A stretch of DNA of 64,000 bases from the NCBI RefSeq assembly GCF_900100045.1, contig NZ_FNEA01000011.1:62001-126000 (forward strand). The letters run 5' to 3'. This document shows, piece after piece, positions 22,957-31,137 of the stretch. The number at the start of each line of letters is the position of its first letter. Position 1 is the first letter of the stretch. A program made the position numbers and the translations under genes. This DNA comes from Paracoccus denitrificans. GTDB lineage: Bacteria > Pseudomonadota > Alphaproteobacteria > Rhodobacterales > Rhodobacteraceae. The notes below the pieces were generated by a model that saw only the letters and a list, made by a program, of their open reading frames with translations, was not told the DNA's origin and made no database searches.

Positions 22957-23571
22957 TTATTTCTGAAACTTGACCTGAAGGACGTCTTCTTCCGACGAGG
23001 ATGCGATCAACAGCTTCGCCTGCGAATCACCTGCCGAGACATAGGCGTGCGGAATGCTGCTGGTGAACATGATGCTGTCGCCGGGGGCCAGGGTGACCAG
23101 CGGATGTCCCTCAAGATGGACCTGCAGCTTGCCGCTCAGCAGATAGACGAATTCCTGCCCGGAATGCGCAGTCAGCCCGCCATATTCCTCGACCGAGCGG
23201 GCGAACAGGGTGATCAGGATAGCGCGGAAATTGAAGCACTCCATATCGGGGTGCAGATGCTTGTAGAACAGGTTCGGCAGCTCGATCAGCGCCGGATCGC
23301 TGGCGCGCGAGACGCTGATTTCCTGCTTTTCCTGCTGGTCGGGGCGGCCAGAGAAGACGTCGTTGGGATGCATGTCGAAGGTGCGGACGATCTTCAGCAG
23401 CAGATCCAGCGTCGGCGACATCTTGCGGTTCTCGATCCGCGACAGGGTGCTGGGCGGCACGCCCACCTCTTCCGCAGCCCGATTGAGCGACCAGCCCTTG
23501 CGTTCCCGCAACGCCCGTAGCCGCTCTGGCAGGCCGGATTGAATCCGGGTCCCTTCGATTTTCCTGGCCAT
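22957..23571 (-). CDS. XRE-family regulator with C-terminal cupin domain
   Basis: The 204-residue protein has an N-terminal helix-turn-helix (L-R-E-R-K-G-W-S-L-N-R-A-A-E-E-V-G-V-P-P near residue 20, then L-S-R-I-E-N) and a C-terminal cupin beta-barrel (about 120-200: H-S-G-Q-E-F-V-Y-L-L-S-G-K, then G-D-S-I-M-F and P-H-A-Y). Such proteins sense a small ligand through the cupin and control catabolic genes. ATG at 23571 is chosen for fit to the family start. It lies between the thioesterase gene and the hydrolase operon, with the palindromic motif at both promoters. Confidence 0.87.
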   Translation of the reverse strand: MARKIEGTRIQSGLPERLRALRERKGWSLNRAAEEVGVPPSTLSRIENRKMSPTLDLLLKIVRTFDMHPNDVFSGRPDQQEKQEISVSRASDPALIELPNLFYKHLHPDMECFNFRAILITLFARSVEEYGGLTAHSGQEFVYLLSGKLQVHLEGHPLVTLAPGDSIMFTSSIPHAYVSAGDSQAKLLIASSSEEDVLQVKFQK

Positions 23572-23589
23572 GCTGTGCCCTTCGCCTTC

Positions 23590-23605
23590 ATTGCGGATGC
23601 GCAAA
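23590..23605 (-). promoter_or_regulatory. operator-like palindrome, copy 2 (regulator promoter)
   Basis: ATTGCG-GATG-CGCAAA lies 19 bases upstream of the regulator start and matches the copy at 22,878-22,893 at 14 of 16 positions. The location suggests autoregulation by the XRE-cupin protein. Confidence 0.6.
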
Positions 23606-23624
23606 AGAGTAGTTGCATGACCGA

Positions 23625-24077
23625 TCAGGGGCAAGATGGCTTGGACGCGGCCCGGGGCAGCAGGTCCAGCGCCTGTGCGCGAGCGGCGATCCCGGGTTCG
23701 ACATCGATGGCGCGGCGGGCGTCGAGGTCGAAGCGGACGGTGGTCGAGATCACGCGGGCGCAGACCGTGCCACAGCCTTGCCGCCGGATCTCGGTCTGGT
23801 GGCGGATCGACTTGCGCCCGATTGCCAGAAGACTGCTGCGCAGCACCACGAGATTGCCCGCCCGGAGTTCGGCCAGATAGTCGATCTCGTGGCGGACATC
23901 GGCCCAGCCCAGCCGTTCGGGTTGGGGCAGGGGCGCCAGTTCCGCCATGAAATGCAGGAAGGCATCGTCAAGGAACGCCATGTAGTGCTGCGTCGCCAGA
24001 TGCCCCATGACATCGCAATACCACGGATACACCACCCGCCTGCCGGTCTCGATCTGGCGCGGCTTACTGTCATCCAT
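23625..24077 (-). CDS. acyl-CoA thioesterase (4HBT hot-dog fold)
   Basis: The 150-residue protein has the hot-dog thioesterase start: V-Y-P-W-Y-C-D-V-M-G-H-L-A-T-Q-H-Y, where Asp of the D-x-M-G-H motif is the usual catalytic residue, followed by F-L-D-D-A-F. Relatives cleave CoA esters such as 4-hydroxybenzoyl-CoA or betainyl-CoA. It sits downstream of the beta-keto acid cleavage, hydantoinase and SDR genes. A CoA ester released by the cleavage enzyme is its most likely substrate. That link is inferred from gene order. Confidence 0.8.
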   Translation of the reverse strand: MDDSKPRQIETGRRVVYPWYCDVMGHLATQHYMAFLDDAFLHFMAELAPLPQPERLGWADVRHEIDYLAELRAGNLVVLRSSLLAIGRKSIRHQTEIRRQGCGTVCARVISTTVRFDLDARRAIDVEPGIAARAQALDLLPRAASKPSCP

Positions 24078-24456
24078 CAGGCTCCGCTCCTTGCTTCAAC
24101 GATCTCACCCCGACCTTTCGGTCTGGTGACTGTACCCGTATGGATGCCCCGCAAGGCCGCGCGTGGGCGGCGTGCCACCTGGCCCGGCCGGCCAATCTCC
24201 GGCTCGCCGCCGCTGGACTGCAACGGAGAGATACCCGCAACGAACACCTTGCCGGCCGCGACATCGGCCTGCGACCGGCCGAAGGTATGCGGACATCGGC
24301 CAGGGTAACGCCTTCGCAGCGCAGCAGCTTGATCATCGTGGCGCGGCATTGCGCCATCAGGCTGCCCTCTGCCGGGATCCGGTCCGGCATCAGTCATCCG
24401 GTTCGGATCCAACGCCACATCGACCGCCATCCGATTCGCCTTGCCTTCTGATCCGG
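24078..24456 (-). other. decayed region between SDR and thioesterase genes
   Basis: This 380-base gap in a tightly packed operon has no intact frame. Two coding-like pieces lie in different reverse-strand frames: one reads A-Q-C-R-A-T-M-I-K-L-L-R-C-E-G-V-T-L-A-D-V, the other A-A-G-K-V-F-V-A-G-I-S-P-L. Both weakly recall RidA-family proteins, so a broken RidA-like gene is possible. I cannot confirm it. Confidence 0.3.
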
Positions 24457-25221
24457 TCAGTTTTCCCATTCGATGTTGCCATCGACGGAAACCAGTTGCC
24501 CGGTGACGAAACGCGCGCTCTCCGAGGCAAGGAACACCGCCATGCGGGCGATATCCTCCGGCTGCACCTTGGTCCGCATCGAGATGTAATCCAGAAACCT
24601 CTGCTCCAGCGCCTCCATCGTGGTGTCCTCGGCCTTCGCCTTCTGGCCAAGAATGCTGCGCATCCTTGCGCTGTCCACGAAGCCGGGGCGGATCGCATTG
24701 ACGCGGATGCCCAGCGGGCCAAGCTCTTTCGCTGCCGCCCGCGTCAGCCCCTCCAGCGCCCATTTCGAGGCAACATAGTCCGCCCGACCCGCCGGAAGCG
24801 TGAAGACCGAGCCGGTCGAGATATTGATGATCGCTCCGGTTCCGCGCGCGGTCATGTCGGGCAGGACGGCACGCAGCATGAAAAAGACACCATGGACATT
24901 CACATCGAAGGAGCGGATCCAGTCCGCCGCAGATATGTCAGCAATTGGTGCGCAGGCGCCCGCAATGCCAGCATTGTTGACCAGCACATCGACACGACCA
25001 TGCAAGCGGACGACTTCCGCCACGCTGGCAATGGCCTGATCCTCGCGGGCGATATCGGCCTGCAGGGTCTGGATGTCCGGGTGTTCCGCCTTGACCTGCG
25101 CGAAGGCCTCGGCGTTCAGATCGCAAATGGCGACCCGCGCGCCTGCTTCCAGGAAGCTGCGGGCAATGGCCAGGCCGATGCCCGATGCGCCCGCCGTCAC
25201 GATGACACTTTGCCCGCTCAT
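24457..25221 (-). CDS. short-chain dehydrogenase/reductase
   Basis: The 254-residue classical SDR has T-A-G-A-S-G-I-G near residue 10, acidic D in I-C-D-L-N-A after strand 2 (NAD preference), N-N-A-G near 85, Ser in N-I-S-T-G-S near 137, and Y-V-A-S-K near 150. Its ATG overlaps the hyuB stop (ATGA), so it is in the BKACE-hyuAB operon. A 3-hydroxy to 3-oxo acid oxidation feeding the cleavage enzyme would fit the pathway, but the substrate is not known. Confidence 0.9.
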   Translation of the reverse strand: MSGQSVIVTAGASGIGLAIARSFLEAGARVAICDLNAEAFAQVKAEHPDIQTLQADIAREDQAIASVAEVVRLHGRVDVLVNNAGIAGACAPIADISAADWIRSFDVNVHGVFFMLRAVLPDMTARGTGAIINISTGSVFTLPAGRADYVASKWALEGLTRAAAKELGPLGIRVNAIRPGFVDSARMRSILGQKAKAEDTTMEALEQRFLDYISMRTKVQPEDIARMAVFLASESARFVTGQLVSVDGNIEWEN

Positions 25222-26984
25222 GCCATCATCTCCGCGCGTCGCGTTTCGGTCGCAGCCAGATCGACCTGGCCCTGCCCGTCCAGCACCACGCCATAGACCG
25301 TCCGGGCCCGATCCGTGCTGACATAGCCTTCGCGCACGTCGCGGGCGACGGCTGCCGCGTCGCGGTCGGCAGGCGGGCCATAACCGCCGCCGCCGGTCGA
25401 GATGGCGATAATCATCTCACCCTCGCGCAGTTCGACCTGTGCAACGGGGGGCAGCGGCTCGACCGTACCGTCCTTGCGGCGGATGAACTGGTCGCTGCCG
25501 CCCCCGGGGCCGCCGCCGCGCACCCCTTGCGGAGGATTGACCTGGCCGTCCGAGCCATAGGCGATGGTGATTCCCCCCTGCACCGGGCCGAAGACTACCT
25601 CGGTCGAGGGCGCGCCGGTGAACCGGCCGGCGCCTTCGGTATCGGTGACGAAGCGGCGGCTTTCGACCAGAAGCGGCTGGTAGATCTCGTCGAGCTCGAC
25701 CCCGTCCAGCCCGCACATGCCGCCATTGCCGACATCGATCATCGTCCACCAGGCATCGGAAATCGGACTCGCCGCCCCCGCCGAGAAGGCAAGGAAGATC
25801 TGGTTCACAAAGGCATTGCCACTGCGCGCATCGACACCCGAAACGACGCCAGCCGAGGGCGCGATGACCGCGCCCACCTCGGCCATGCCGAAGCCGTCGC
25901 CGAATTCGGCCATGGCAAGCTGCACCGCATTTCCGACCCGGTCCGAAATGTTCGTGGTCGCCGCCGAGCAGCTATAGGGATGCTCGGTGATCCCCGCGAT
26001 GCAGTTGCGGCGCAGGATCACCTCGATTCGCCGGAACGCGCCCGCATTCTTCGGCACGCGATGATCCAGACTGTTGAACACCCCGATCATCGCCGCCGTG
26101 CGGGAACAGGCTTCCGACAGATTCAGACCCGAGGGCTGGCAGTCGATATTCTCGCTCAGGTCGACGGTGATACGGCCCTCGTCCGGGCGGGCATGGACAT
26201 GGGCAGTGACGGTGACGCCCTCGGGGGGCAGGCCCGGAAACGGATCATGCGTGGACCGGCCCATGACGCGACCGGCAGGCAATTCGCGGATCGCGGCATC
26301 CATCATGTTCTCGCTATAGTCAAACCATTGCGCGGCGAACTGATCCAGCCGATCCCAGCCGATCTCTTCGCCAAGCGCCAGCAGTTCCCGCTCACCGATC
26401 CTGACGGCGCCGATGGTCGCCAGATAGTCGCCACGCCATTGCTCGGGCACACGGATGCGCAATTCGCACATGCGGATAATGTCGGCGATGTCCCGATAGT
26501 CGCGCTGCACCTGCACGGCCGGAAACAGCAGCGCCCCTTCATTATAGATGTCGCGCGCCGTCGCCATGTAGGTCGTCGGCTCGCTGTTGCCGATATCGGC
26601 CTGATGCGCCTTGGCGAAGATGGTGAAGCGGTGGCGGCCATCGGCATCGATCACCGGCACAAGGATGCTGAGATCCGCCGCATGCGAGCAGCCGTGATAG
26701 GGCGAGTTGTGGAAGAAGGCGTCGCCGCGCCGCAGGTTCGGGTGAAACTCGGCCATGGTGCGCGCCATGATGTCCGGGCCGGACAGCACATGGATCGGCA
26801 GGCTTTCCGCCGCCGCCAGCAGATGGCAATCGGCGGTGATGATGCAGCAGGAGAAGTCCTTGGCGCGGTTCAGGACGCCCGACCGGCCCGTGCGCAGCAG
26901 GGTATTGGCCATCTTGCGGACGATCCCTTCGACCCGGTTGTTCAGGATCGCCAGTTCCGCGCCGTTCAAAGCGGTGGTGGTCAT
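25218..26984 (-). CDS. hyuB: hydantoinase B/oxoprolinase family protein
   Basis: The 588-residue protein is the B subunit of ATP-dependent hydantoinase/oxoprolinase or acetophenone-carboxylase-like enzymes. Typical features are the N-terminal R-M/A-N-T-L-L-R-T-G-R-S region, F-S-C-C-I-I-T-A-D, and the conserved G-D-A-F-F-H-N and H-A-A-D-L stretches near residue 95. The C-terminus has G-G-x-P-G-G and S-T-G-G-G-G-Y-G-P-P. ATG at 26984 has AGGGA upstream and is preferred to GTG 26999. It works with HyuA, encoded directly upstream. The cyclic amide or related substrate is unknown. Confidence 0.9.
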   Translation of the reverse strand: MTTTALNGAELAILNNRVEGIVRKMANTLLRTGRSGVLNRAKDFSCCIITADCHLLAAAESLPIHVLSGPDIMARTMAEFHPNLRRGDAFFHNSPYHGCSHAADLSILVPVIDADGRHRFTIFAKAHQADIGNSEPTTYMATARDIYNEGALLFPAVQVQRDYRDIADIIRMCELRIRVPEQWRGDYLATIGAVRIGERELLALGEEIGWDRLDQFAAQWFDYSENMMDAAIRELPAGRVMGRSTHDPFPGLPPEGVTVTAHVHARPDEGRITVDLSENIDCQPSGLNLSEACSRTAAMIGVFNSLDHRVPKNAGAFRRIEVILRRNCIAGITEHPYSCSAATTNISDRVGNAVQLAMAEFGDGFGMAEVGAVIAPSAGVVSGVDARSGNAFVNQIFLAFSAGAASPISDAWWTMIDVGNGGMCGLDGVELDEIYQPLLVESRRFVTDTEGAGRFTGAPSTEVVFGPVQGGITIAYGSDGQVNPPQGVRGGGPGGGSDQFIRRKDGTVEPLPPVAQVELREGEMIIAISTGGGGYGPPADRDAAAVARDVREGYVSTDRARTVYGVVLDGQGQVDLAATETRRAEMMA

Positions 26985-26995
26985 GGTGGTCCCTT

Positions 26996-29059
26996 TCACG
27001 GATGAATGACGATGCTGCCGGTTCCCGAGCGGTGAAAGCGCGCATCGGGATCAACGACGATGGTGGTGAAGGCGGATTCGATGATCGCCGGGCCTTGGCC
27101 GGGCCGTCCCGGCGCAATCGCCTCGAGCCGCAGGACCGGCGTCTGCAGCCGCCCATAGCCGTGGAAATAGATCTCGCGCGGCCGGTGATCACCGGAAAGG
27201 GCGCCCGGCGAATGCAGGCGGAACTCGACATCCCGGCGGATATCGGCGCGCAAGGTGGCGCGGATGCCGATGATCTCGACCGCAGAGCCGGGATCGCGCA
27301 CCGCGAAGATCTGTTCGTGCATATCGTCGAAGCCGGCGCGGAAGATTTCGCTGCCGTCAGGCCCAAGGATCTTCTGAGGGTCGAACTTCACATCGATATC
27401 CCAGACCTGCCCCTCGTATCGCGCCTCGGCGACGAAGCTGATCCGGGGCGCGCCGCTGGCTGCAGGGCTTCGGCTGGCGAAGTCTTCGCATTTCGCACGG
27501 AGCCTTTCGATTGCGGCGGCAAGTGCCTCGCGATCGAAACGGTCCGACGAGACGAAGATGCTGGTCGCATATTCGCTGATCAGCGGTGACATCATCGCAC
27601 CCGCTGCGGACAGCGCCGCGCCGGTTTCCGGGATCACCAGCGACTTGCAGCCCAAGCGGCGCGCAATGAAGGTCGAGTTCAGGCCCGCCGCACCGCCGCC
27701 GCCGATCAGCACCGCATTGGCCGGGTCGATCCCCTGAGCGACGGTAATATCGGCGATGGCCTGCACCATGCCCTCGGTCGCCAACGCGATGATCTGCCAA
27801 CTCGCCTCATCGACCGACATGCCCAGCGGCTCGGCCACCTGCTTCCGGATCGCCTCGATGGCGGCGGGACGGTCCAGCTTAATACGCCCGCCAAGGAAGA
27901 AGTCCGGGTCGATATGGCCAAGCGCGACCGAGGCATCGGTTACAGTGGGCTTCGTACCGCCCTGCCGGTAGCAGACCGGCCCGGGCTTCGCGCCCGCGCT
28001 TTGCGGCCCGACGCGCAGCAGGCCGCCCTGATCGACATGAGCGATGGAACCACCGCCCGCGCCGACGCTTTTCACCTCGACCGAAGGGTAGCCGACCAGA
28101 TGACCCAGCAGCGGCCGACCGATCCACAATTCCCGCGTGATCGGCACCACGCCCTTCCTCACCAGACTGATGTCATAGGTGGTCCCGCCGGTATCAGCGA
28201 CGATCACGTCATCCGCCTGCGCCTCGGCCCGCGCATAATAATGCCCCGAGATCGGCGCCATCGACGGCCCGCTGTTGATCACCTTGATCGGCGAGCGCGC
28301 AACCTCGGCCGCATCGACCATGCCACCGCTGCTGGTCAGCAACATGATGTCGCCGGTGAAACCCTCGCCCCGGATCCGGTCGGTCAGCCCGCTGAGGTAA
28401 TGCCCCATCAGCGGTTTCAGCGAGGCGTCGATAGCCGCCGAGGACGCCCGGCGAAACTCGCGCAGCGTCGGGTTGACGTCATGGGCCAGCGTATAGGGGA
28501 CGCCCGGCAGGTGTTCGGCGATCAATTCGCCTACGCGCAGCTCATGCGCCGGATTGATCGTTGCCCAGAGCAGGCAGACTGCCACCGCCTCGACCTGCTG
28601 TTCCTTCAGCGACTGCAGCACCCCGATCACCGCCGCTTCGTCCAGATCGCGATGGATCGCGCCGGTCGACAGGATCCGCTCGGGGATCTCATAGGTCAGA
28701 TCGCGCGGGATATAGGGACGCGGAAACGGGATGGACTGGTTGAAGGGCTCGACCCGCCCGCCCTCGCGGAACACCAGGATGTCGCGATGGCCTTTGGTGA
28801 CCAGCAGCGCGGTGCGGGCGACATTGCCGGTGATGATCGCGTTGATCGCATGGGTGGTGCCGTGGATGAATGTATCGGCGCGCGCCATCAGTTCCTGCAG
28901 CGACAGGCCCCGATCTTCGGCGGCCAGTTCCAGCGCGCGCAGCACGCCCAACACCGGATCGTCGGGCACGGTAGGCGACTTGTACATGGTGATCCGGCCG
29001 TCGTCCTCCTCGACGACCAGATCGGTAAAGGTGCCGCCGGTATCGCTTGCCAATCGCAT
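26996..29059 (-). CDS. hyuA: hydantoinase/oxoprolinase family protein, subunit A
   Basis: The 687-residue protein starts M-R-L-A-S-D-T-G-G-T-F-T-D and carries the family's ASKHA-type ATP-binding motif A-D-T-G-G-T-T-Y-D-I near residue 280 and a glycine-rich G-G-G-G-A-A-G near 460. Family members use ATP to open lactam or hydantoin rings, or to activate ketones for carboxylation. It follows the cleavage enzyme gene by 16 bases and precedes hyuB with an overlap. Confidence 0.92.
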   Translation of the reverse strand: MRLASDTGGTFTDLVVEEDDGRITMYKSPTVPDDPVLGVLRALELAAEDRGLSLQELMARADTFIHGTTHAINAIITGNVARTALLVTKGHRDILVFREGGRVEPFNQSIPFPRPYIPRDLTYEIPERILSTGAIHRDLDEAAVIGVLQSLKEQQVEAVAVCLLWATINPAHELRVGELIAEHLPGVPYTLAHDVNPTLREFRRASSAAIDASLKPLMGHYLSGLTDRIRGEGFTGDIMLLTSSGGMVDAAEVARSPIKVINSGPSMAPISGHYYARAEAQADDVIVADTGGTTYDISLVRKGVVPITRELWIGRPLLGHLVGYPSVEVKSVGAGGGSIAHVDQGGLLRVGPQSAGAKPGPVCYRQGGTKPTVTDASVALGHIDPDFFLGGRIKLDRPAAIEAIRKQVAEPLGMSVDEASWQIIALATEGMVQAIADITVAQGIDPANAVLIGGGGAAGLNSTFIARRLGCKSLVIPETGAALSAAGAMMSPLISEYATSIFVSSDRFDREALAAAIERLRAKCEDFASRSPAASGAPRISFVAEARYEGQVWDIDVKFDPQKILGPDGSEIFRAGFDDMHEQIFAVRDPGSAVEIIGIRATLRADIRRDVEFRLHSPGALSGDHRPREIYFHGYGRLQTPVLRLEAIAPGRPGQGPAIIESAFTTIVVDPDARFHRSGTGSIVIHP

Positions 29060-29075
29060 TGCTTGCCCTCCTCCC

Positions 29076-30005
29076 TTAGAAATCGACGCGGTCGCCGCCC
29101 TTCAGCGACAGCCGCGCGCGTGCCTCGTCGGGCGAAGCGACCTCCAGTCCCAGCTCCTCGACGATCCGGCGGATCTTCTGCACCTGCTGCGCGTTCGACG
29201 TAGCCAGTTCGCCCCGGCCGATGTAAACGCTGTCCTCCAACCCGACCCGGACCGAGCCCCCCAAGATCGCCGCGACGGTCAGGAAATGCATCTGCCTGCG
29301 CCCGACGGCAAAGGCGGAAAACTCCATGTCGCTGCCGAACAGGCGTTGCGCGACACCATGGAAATGAATCAAGTTCTCGATCGTCGCGCCCATGCCGCCC
29401 ATCACGCCGAAGATGCCCTGGATCAGGAAGGGGGGCTTGATCAGCCCCTTGGCGGCGAAATAGCGCACCGCCTCCAGATGACTGAGATCGAAGCACTCGA
29501 ATTCAAACCGCGTGCCATGCGCCTGGCCGACCTCGACCATGATGGTTTCCAGCATGGCATAGGTATTGGCGTAGATCAGGTCGCGCGTGCTTTCCAGATA
29601 GGGCTTTTCCCAATCGTGCTTCCAGCTGTCGTATTTTCCCGCCAGTTCGAAGGCGCAGAAGTTCATCGTGCCCATGTTGAGGCTGCAAACCTCGGGCTTG
29701 GCGCGATGTGCGGGACGCAGCCGCTCTTCCAGCGTCATGCCAAGGCCGCCGCCGGTGGTGATGTTCAGCACCGCGCCGGTGGCCTGCTTGATCCGCGGCA
29801 GGAATTGCAGGAACAGGTCGGGGTCCTGTTTCGGGCGGCCGCTTTCGGGATCGCGCGCATGCAGATGGATGATCGCCGCCCCTGCCTTGGCCGCGCCGAT
29901 GGCGGCTTCCGCGATCTCGTCCGGAGTGATCGGCAGATAGGGCGACATGGTCGGCGTGTGCAGCCCCCCGGTGACGGCGCAGGTGATAATGACCTTCTTC
30001 GGCAT
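29076..30005 (-). CDS. beta-keto acid cleavage enzyme (BKACE, formerly DUF849)
   Basis: The 309-residue TIM-barrel protein matches the BKACE family, whose members combine a beta-keto acid with acetyl-CoA to give acetoacetate and a new CoA ester. Visible motifs are the zinc-site I-H-L-H-A-R-D-P near residue 45, N-I-T-T-G-G-G near 80, and V-G-L-E-D near 260. ATG at 30003-30005 begins M-P-K-K-V-I-I-T-C; the upstream extension of the frame is not family-like. It is the first gene of the operon, and 130 bases upstream lies a motif shared with the GntR/ABC promoter. Confidence 0.92.
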   Translation of the reverse strand: MPKKVIITCAVTGGLHTPTMSPYLPITPDEIAEAAIGAAKAGAAIIHLHARDPESGRPKQDPDLFLQFLPRIKQATGAVLNITTGGGLGMTLEERLRPAHRAKPEVCSLNMGTMNFCAFELAGKYDSWKHDWEKPYLESTRDLIYANTYAMLETIMVEVGQAHGTRFEFECFDLSHLEAVRYFAAKGLIKPPFLIQGIFGVMGGMGATIENLIHFHGVAQRLFGSDMEFSAFAVGRRQMHFLTVAAILGGSVRVGLEDSVYIGRGELATSNAQQVQKIRRIVEELGLEVASPDEARARLSLKGGDRVDF

Positions 30006-30134
30006 GAAAGAACCCCGTTGGATGGACGCGGATCGCACTTGACCGCATCTCGGATTTCGAGGGCGAGCAGGGTCAGGCCCCGCCGTCCTTCTATTCTGAG
30101 ATGTCAGTATCACTACAGACGGCCGGTCTGTCAA

Positions 30135-30145
30135 TCTGATATGCC
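30135..30145 (-). promoter_or_regulatory. TCTGATATGCC motif, BKACE operon promoter
   Basis: The same 11-base word occurs at 31,101-31,111 upstream of the GntR gene, and a shortened form (TCTGATATT) at 35,416-35,424 upstream of the ABC operon. A related CTGAGATG word is at 30,098. Shared sequence at three promoters of one gene cluster suggests a common regulator, probably the GntR protein. Confidence 0.45.
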
Positions 30146-30216
30146 AAAATAAAAAGACGGATCTTTCATCAAGTAATATCAATTATTTGAGACAATACCC
30201 ACTTGCCAGAGATGCA

Positions 30217-30242
30217 AAAGCCGCGAATCGTCAACCGCGGCT
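30217..30242 (-). terminator. terminator of the GntR gene
   Basis: A seven-pair stem AGCCGCG/CGCGGCT (30219-30225 and 30236-30242), followed on the reverse strand by TTTT, lies just after the GntR stop. It separates the regulator/ABC unit from the BKACE operon promoter. Confidence 0.75.
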
Positions 30243-30249
30243 CGGGTCT

Positions 30250-31038
30250 TCAGAGATCGACGTTTTCGAGGATATAGGGCTGCCGATTGCCTGTTGTCTC
30301 AGACGCCTGCAGGCGCAGGATCTTGCGGGCGGCAGCAATCAGGTCATCGCGCAGGGCAGCTTCGGCGGCATCGGCATCCCGCTCGCGCAGCGCATCGATC
30401 ATGTCCTCGTGATAGCGCGGGAAATCCCCGTCCATGCCGCCCGCGTCAATGTAGAGATGCAGGGTTGGGCCGATCCGCAGCCACATCGTCTCGATGGTCT
30501 GCAGCAGGATCGGCGAGCCGCAAAGCGCGTAGATGGCAAAATGAAACTGGTGATTGCGTTCCAGGATCAATGGGCCGTTGTCCCCCGCGGCGCGCAGCGC
30601 GGTTGCATAATGATCGTTCAGCCGCGAGATCCTGTCCAGATCGTCCGGCCCGACCGCCAAGGCAGCCCGGCGGACCGCCAACCCCTCCAGCGCAAGACGC
30701 ATGTCCAGCACCTGCCGCATCTCTTCGCTGCCCAATTCACGGGCATAGAATGCGCTCTTGTTGCGGGCCTCCAGCACGCCATCGGCTTCCAGCAGTTTGA
30801 GCGCCTCGCGAACCGGGGTCGCGCTGACCCCCATGACCTGCGACAATGATCGCACGGTCAAAGGCATTCCCGGCTCGATGCTGCCCGCCATCAATCCTGC
30901 CTGCAAGGCATCATAGACCTTTTGCGCCAGCGTCTCCTCATCACCGCTTGCCAGAACCGGCAGGCTCGGCGCCGCCACCTGCTTGCGCCCGCCGCCCGGA
31001 CGGCGCTTGCGTGGTGTGGGTGAAAGATTCTGCTGCAT
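30250..31038 (-). CDS. GntR-family regulator with FCD domain
   Basis: The 262-residue protein has an N-terminal winged helix (about residues 37-105; I-E-P-G-M-P-L-T-V-R, then V-S-A-T-P-V-R-E-A-L-K-L-L-E-A-D-G) and an all-helical FCD ligand-binding domain (M-R-L-A-L-E-G, N-H-Q-F-H-F-A-I, Y-H-E-D-M). The histidines in the latter two motifs are the usual metal/ligand residues. FCD regulators sense organic acids. It is encoded between the ABC importer and the BKACE operon and probably controls both. Confidence 0.9.
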   Translation of the reverse strand: MQQNLSPTPRKRRPGGGRKQVAAPSLPVLASGDEETLAQKVYDALQAGLMAGSIEPGMPLTVRSLSQVMGVSATPVREALKLLEADGVLEARNKSAFYARELGSEEMRQVLDMRLALEGLAVRRAALAVGPDDLDRISRLNDHYATALRAAGDNGPLILERNHQFHFAIYALCGSPILLQTIETMWLRIGPTLHLYIDAGGMDGDFPRYHEDMIDALRERDADAAEAALRDDLIAAARKILRLQASETTGNRQPYILENVDL

Positions 31039-31094
31039 CGCGGCTGATATCCATGAGGTGGCTGCTTTCTAGTCCGTCGCCCGAGCGCTGCCAA

Positions 31095-31111
31095 GGCATT
31101 TCTGATATGCC
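31095..31111 (-). promoter_or_regulatory. GGCAT-N7-ATGCC palindrome upstream of the GntR gene
   Basis: GGCAT at 31095-31099 and ATGCC at 31107-31111 flank TTCTGAT, giving a 17-base dyad 56 bases upstream of the regulator start. It contains the TCTGATATGCC word also found at 30,135. The spacing is typical of a GntR/FadR-type operator. Confidence 0.5.
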
Positions 31112-31137
31112 TGAATAATGCGGGAAGGCCGCTTGCG

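Noticed and set aside
24163-25296. 377-codon forward frame over the SDR and decayed region
   Set aside because: It is antisense to a clear SDR gene and has no recognisable domain.
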